This document shows positions 13,600 to 16,434 of a stretch of DNA of 16,434 nucleotides, piece by piece. The position numbers and the translations under genes are program-made. The notes under the pieces were generated by a model, which saw nothing but the letters and a program-made list of their open reading frames with translations, had not been told where the DNA came from and did no database searches. Each line of letters starts with the position of its first letter. The stretch's first letter is position 1. The DNA lies in NCBI GenBank assembly GCA_016873355.1, contig VGXK01000010.1, positions 1 to 16,434 of the forward strand, in the 5' to 3' direction. The stretch comes from Phycisphaerae bacterium (GTDB taxonomy: Bacteria; Planctomycetota; Phycisphaerae; Phycisphaerales; SM1A02).

Positions 13600-14930
13600 A
13601 CGAAGCATGGTTCACGATCGGCGACTACGAAGTTCGCAACGACGACCTCTGGATCGTCGGCACCGCGATCTGCTGCGCCGTGTCGTGCGCCATTCTCGGC
13701 TGCTTCCTGGTGCTGCGCCGAATGTCGCTGCTGGGCGACGCGATCTCGCACGCGATCCTCCCCGGTCTCGCCGCCGCGTTCATGCTCACCGGCAGTCGCG
13801 AGCCGATGGCGATGCTCGGCGGCGCGCTCGTCGTCGGCGTCGTCACCGCGTTTCTCTCGACGGCGCTGCATCGTTGGGGGCGCGTGCCGGAGGATGCGGC
13901 GATGGGCGTCGTCTTCACCTCGCTCTTCGCGATCGGCGTGGTGCTCATCACCTGGGTCGCGCGAGATGTCGATCTCGATCCGGGTTGCGTGCTCTACGGC
14001 CTGATCGAGTTCACGCCGTTCGACACCGCATCGATCGCGGGCTTCGAGATCCCGCGCTCGTTCGCCTGGCTGTTCGCGATCCTCGTGATCAACGCGACGC
14101 TCGTCTGGATCTTCTTCAAGGAACTCAAGATCGTCTCGTTCGATCCCGCGCTCGCGACGACGATTGGCATCAGCGCGGTGCTCGTCCATTACGGCCTGAT
14201 GACGGCGGTGGCGGCGACGGCGGTCGCGTCCTTCGAAGCCGTCGGCTCGATCCTGGTCATCGCCATGCTCGTGGCGCCGGGCGCAACGGCGCAACTGCTC
14301 TCCGACCGCCTTTCGCGAATGATCTGGATCGCGGCGGCGCTCGCGGCGTTCTCTGCGGTCCTGGGCTACGCGCTCGCGGTCTGGATCAACACCTCGGTCG
14401 CGGGAATGATCGCGTCGCTCTCGCTCGGCATCTTCGCGGTCACCGTCTTCGCGGCGCCGCGCCACGGACTCATCGCACGCGAAGTGCGCCGCCTCTCGCT
14501 CGCCATCCGCATCGCCCAGGAGGATGCGCTGAGCCTTCTCTATCGTCGGCACGAACGCGCGGCAGGCGCGGCCGCCTCCGCCCCACCGCTCACCAAGCAC
14601 GCGATCCTGGAAGCCACTCGCGCGGGACTCATCGGTCGCGTGGCCCTTCGCCGACTTCGTCGCCTCGGTCTCGTCGACGCCACGCCGCCCGGCTCGATCT
14701 CGGTCACGCCGCGCGGTCTCGAGGCCGCCGCGCCGCTCATCCGAGGCCACCGCCTCTGGGAGTCGTTCCTTGCGCGGGATCTCAATCTGCCGCTCGATCA
14801 CCTGCACGAGCCGGCTCATCGCGCCGAGCACTTCCTCTCGGAGGAGATTCGCGAACGCTTGCAGGCCGAGCGCCCGGAGGCCTCGGATCCGCATGGGCGC
14901 CCGATCCCGCCGCCGTCGCCTCGCTCCTGA
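13596..14930 (+). CDS. Second metal ABC transporter permease (ABC-3) with C-terminal DtxR-like domain
   Basis: A 444-aa protein. Residues 1 to about 290 are the ABC-3 permease with about eight membrane segments and the motifs CFLVLRRMSLLGDAISHAIL (36-55) and EAVGSILVIAMLVAPGATA (214-232). Residues about 300-444 form a more complete DtxR-like tail than in the first permease: winged helix (HAILEATRAGLIGRVALRRL, wing GSISVTPRG), then RGHRLWESFL and LHEPAHRAEHFLSEE, ending in the family's DPHGRPIP (431-438). Candidate ligands H385, E389, H404, H408, E411 and H412 match H79, E83, H98, position 102, E105 and H106 of the free repressor in exact register; position 102 is His instead of Glu. The SH3 domain is missing. 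The ATG at 13596 overlaps the preceding stop. The two permeases probably pair as a heterodimer, as in YtgCD or TroCD. Confidence 0.93.
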   Translation: MNEAWFTIGDYEVRNDDLWIVGTAICCAVSCAILGCFLVLRRMSLLGDAISHAILPGLAAAFMLTGSREPMAMLGGALVVGVVTAFLSTALHRWGRVPEDAAMGVVFTSLFAIGVVLITWVARDVDLDPGCVLYGLIEFTPFDTASIAGFEIPRSFAWLFAILVINATLVWIFFKELKIVSFDPALATTIGISAVLVHYGLMTAVAATAVASFEAVGSILVIAMLVAPGATAQLLSDRLSRMIWIAAALAAFSAVLGYALAVWINTSVAGMIASLSLGIFAVTVFAAPRHGLIAREVRRLSLAIRIAQEDALSLLYRRHERAAGAAASAPPLTKHAILEATRAGLIGRVALRRLRRLGLVDATPPGSISVTPRGLEAAAPLIRGHRLWESFLARDLNLPLDHLHEPAHRAEHFLSEEIRERLQAERPEASDPHGRPIPPPSPRS

Positions 14931-14965
14931 GCCGCGCGATTCAACGACGATCGGCCGTGGCGCCG

Positions 14966-15457
14966 ATGTTCCCGGTGCCCATGCTGCGGTGCCCCCACTG
15001 CCGCTACGACCTTACGGCGACATTCGCCGATCGGGCCGAGTGCACTTGCTCCGAATGCGGCGCGCGCTGGACGGTCAAGCAGCTGAACGAGCGCAAGCGC
15101 TGGGCCGACGCGGCATGGGTCGTCTGGTTCGTCTCGCTTTTCCTGTCGGGGTTCGTGCTCTGGACATTTTCGGTGAACGCATCCCGGAGAGGCGTGGCGG
15201 GCCTCGACCCGCGCGCGGCGGTGCCGGGAACATCACTCGAAGTCCGTGACGCGGCCGCAATTGGCTCGCCCATCCTCTGGGCCGTGATCGCGATCGTCGC
15301 CGCCTTTCTCGGCGCCCGCTGGTTGCGGCGAAACGGTCAGCGCGGTGGGGCGCTTTCGATGAGCGTCATCACGATCCTGCTCGTCCTGCTCGGCGGTGGC
15401 GCGTGGACGCTCTTCGGTCTCTTCGCGAGGGCCATGCGCGGCATGGGCCCGCTGTGA
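14966..15457 (+). CDS. Small zinc-ribbon membrane protein of unknown function
   Basis: A 163-aa protein. An N-terminal zinc ribbon has CPHC (C9, C12) and CSEC (C28, C31), with an extra C26; similar ribbons open many small planctomycete membrane proteins. Three hydrophobic segments follow, at about 49-68, 99-120 and 132-154, so the ribbon probably sits at the membrane face. I do not recognise a specific family. The start is uncertain: ATG 14966 was chosen, but ATG 14981 (MLRCPHC) or GTG 14957 are possible, and none has a clear ribosome site. It follows the second permease gene by 35 bp on the same strand and may be read through from the metal operon, but nothing in it points to metal transport. 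It converges with the bPH2 gene. Confidence 0.75.
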   Translation: MFPVPMLRCPHCRYDLTATFADRAECTCSECGARWTVKQLNERKRWADAAWVVWFVSLFLSGFVLWTFSVNASRRGVAGLDPRAAVPGTSLEVRDAAAIGSPILWAVIAIVAAFLGARWLRRNGQRGGALSMSVITILLVLLGGGAWTLFGLFARAMRGMGPL

Positions 15458-15493
15458 CGGTCGACGATCGCACGCGCCGATTCGCTCCGCCGC

Positions 15494-16306
15494 TCATCCG
15501 CCGCCGCGCGCGGCTCGAAGCTCATCGCGAATCCCGCGCAGCAACTCCATCTGCCGCGCGGTGAACGCGGCGGCGCGGATTCCGGCGCCGGGCGGCGCCG
15601 CCCCTCGCTCGTTGGCGCGCGCATCATGGCCGAATATCGCGCCGTGACGCTCGTCGCCGAGACCGGCCGAGCGCGACTCGCGCACGCGAGAGAGAATCAG
15701 ATCGCGAATCTCCTCGGCGTTCGTCACGCCGTCGATGCTCGCGTGATGTCCGGAGGAATGCGCTCCATGCTTGCCGCCCATGCTGCCGCCGCCCGCCGTT
15801 TCCACGATCACCGACGCGATTCCGTACATGCGCTGCAGCGGACCCTGCGACATGCGCACGTTCTGGACATTCTCGAAGGTGAGCGTCATCTCGCCGATCA
15901 TCCAGATGCCGTGGCGCAATCGCAGGCTCCGGCGCGAGAGCACGTACCAGGTCGTGTCGTAGCGAAGGTGAATGCCGACGTACGCGATGACGTCGGGCAC
16001 GATGATGAGCGCGAGCGCGATGGGTACGAGCGGGATCGCGAGATACCAGACTCCGGCGGCGATTAGAGCCACTGTTGCAACGATCCAGAGCGCGGTGAGC
16101 GCAAGGTCAATGAGCACGCACACGATCCAGAAGAGGAGCTTCAGGTAGCGCAGGTACGCCTCGGAGGGCTTGAAGGAGATCGTCTGTTCACCCGGCGCGA
16201 CCGGAAGCGTCGGCGGCTCCTCAGGCACGCGGAACCACTTGACCAGGAAGGCCCAGACGCCCGTGTAGGTGCGCTTCGCGATCGTGGTGGGATCGACGCC
16301 GATCAC
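15494..16306 (-). CDS. bPH2 (bacterial Pleckstrin homology, DUF304/YdbT-like) membrane protein
   Basis: A 270-aa protein. Residues 1 to about 50 are an N-terminal segment; two hydrophobic stretches (about 53-78 and 79-107) form a membrane hairpin. The bPH2 domain follows at about 113-195, with the hallmark WYVLSRRSLRLRHGIWMIGE, then FENVQNVRMSQGPLQRMYGIASV and VETAGGG. A His/Gly-rich loop (SMGGKHGAHSSGHHAS, about 175-190) interrupts the usual end of the domain. IDGVTNAEEIRDLILSRVRE comes next, then a low-complexity linker and a helical tail, MELLRGIRDELRAARGGG. The start is GTG 16306: GGGAG lies 6 nt upstream, and the next internal Met is deep in the domain. The GTGA overlap with the upstream gene's stop implies translational coupling. 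The function of bPH2 proteins is largely unknown; a membrane-associated role is likely. Confidence 0.88.
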   Translation of the reverse strand: MIGVDPTTIAKRTYTGVWAFLVKWFRVPEEPPTLPVAPGEQTISFKPSEAYLRYLKLLFWIVCVLIDLALTALWIVATVALIAAGVWYLAIPLVPIALALIIVPDVIAYVGIHLRYDTTWYVLSRRSLRLRHGIWMIGEMTLTFENVQNVRMSQGPLQRMYGIASVIVETAGGGSMGGKHGAHSSGHHASIDGVTNAEEIRDLILSRVRESRSAGLGDERHGAIFGHDARANERGAAPPGAGIRAAAFTARQMELLRGIRDELRAARGGG

Positions 16307-16434
16307 GTGCGGCTCCCGAGCCGCTCTCGCAGCGAACGCACTTCGTCGCGAATCTGCTCGAGGAGCGCGGTGACCTCATCGGTGGAAGCGTCCTGCGCCG
16401 AGCCCGCAAGGGCCCCCGCGACGCCGCCGGCCGC
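16303..16434 (-). CDS. C-terminal end of an unidentified gene, cut by the right window edge
   Basis: An open minus-strand frame enters from the right edge and ends at TGA 16305-16303, giving 43 residues: a small-residue stretch (AAGGVAGALAGSAQ), then a charged helix (EVTALLEQIRDEVRSLRERL). The stop overlaps the GTG start of the bPH2 gene by 4 bp, the usual sign of an operon pair. The end resembles the C-terminal tail of the bPH2 protein (LLxxIRDExRxxR), so it may be a related membrane protein; too little is visible to name it. Confidence 0.6.
   Translation of the reverse strand, partial: AAGGVAGALAGSAQDASTDEVTALLEQIRDEVRSLRERLGSRT

Overview
The window is high-GC bacterial DNA and looks like a planctomycete, most likely of the Phycisphaerae/Phycisphaerales type. 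This is inferred from gene content: a PknB-type kinase with a long TPR-like tail, an FHA domain fused to an ECF-type sigma factor, and a secreted repeat protein ending in a two-loop dockerin-like module closed by 'NWGTCS'. No rRNA, tRNA, IS element, CRISPR array or integrase was seen.

Left part (1-4850). A 44-bp tandem array (1-147) runs off the left edge and stops just before serS (178-1581, +). serS converges with a Ser/Thr protein kinase gene (1826-4717, -), with a perfect 8-bp-stem hairpin in the gap. The kinase gene is divergent from a large secreted protein gene.

Middle (4851-8611, +). A secreted FG-GAP/dockerin-like protein is followed 35 bp later by an FHA-sigma factor gene. Kinase, FHA-sigma factor and surface protein form a plausible signalling neighbourhood: the kinase could phosphorylate a protein read by the FHA domain, which could tune the sigma factor. 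That link is inference from proximity and domain logic.

Right-centre (8661-14930). This is a metal-homeostasis locus. A DtxR/MntR-family repressor (8661-9326, -) is divergent from an operon encoding an outer-membrane beta-barrel protein, a TroA/ZnuA-type binding protein, an ABC ATPase and two ABC-3 permeases. A TTGACC-17-TATGTT promoter with an overlapping GTTTGA-N4-TCAAAC palindrome lies between repressor and operon. Each permease carries a C-terminal DtxR-like winged-helix plus metal-binding/dimerisation module of about 130-140 residues. Key ligand positions keep exactly the spacing of the stand-alone repressor. The arrangement recalls Chlamydia ytgABCD, where one permease (YtgCR) is fused to a DtxR-like repressor; here both permeases are fused and a free repressor is also present. 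I consider this the most interesting system in the window.

Right edge (14966-16434). A small zinc-ribbon membrane protein gene follows the operon in the same direction. It converges with two translationally coupled minus-strand genes: a bacterial PH-domain (bPH2) membrane protein and the end of an unidentified gene cut by the window edge.
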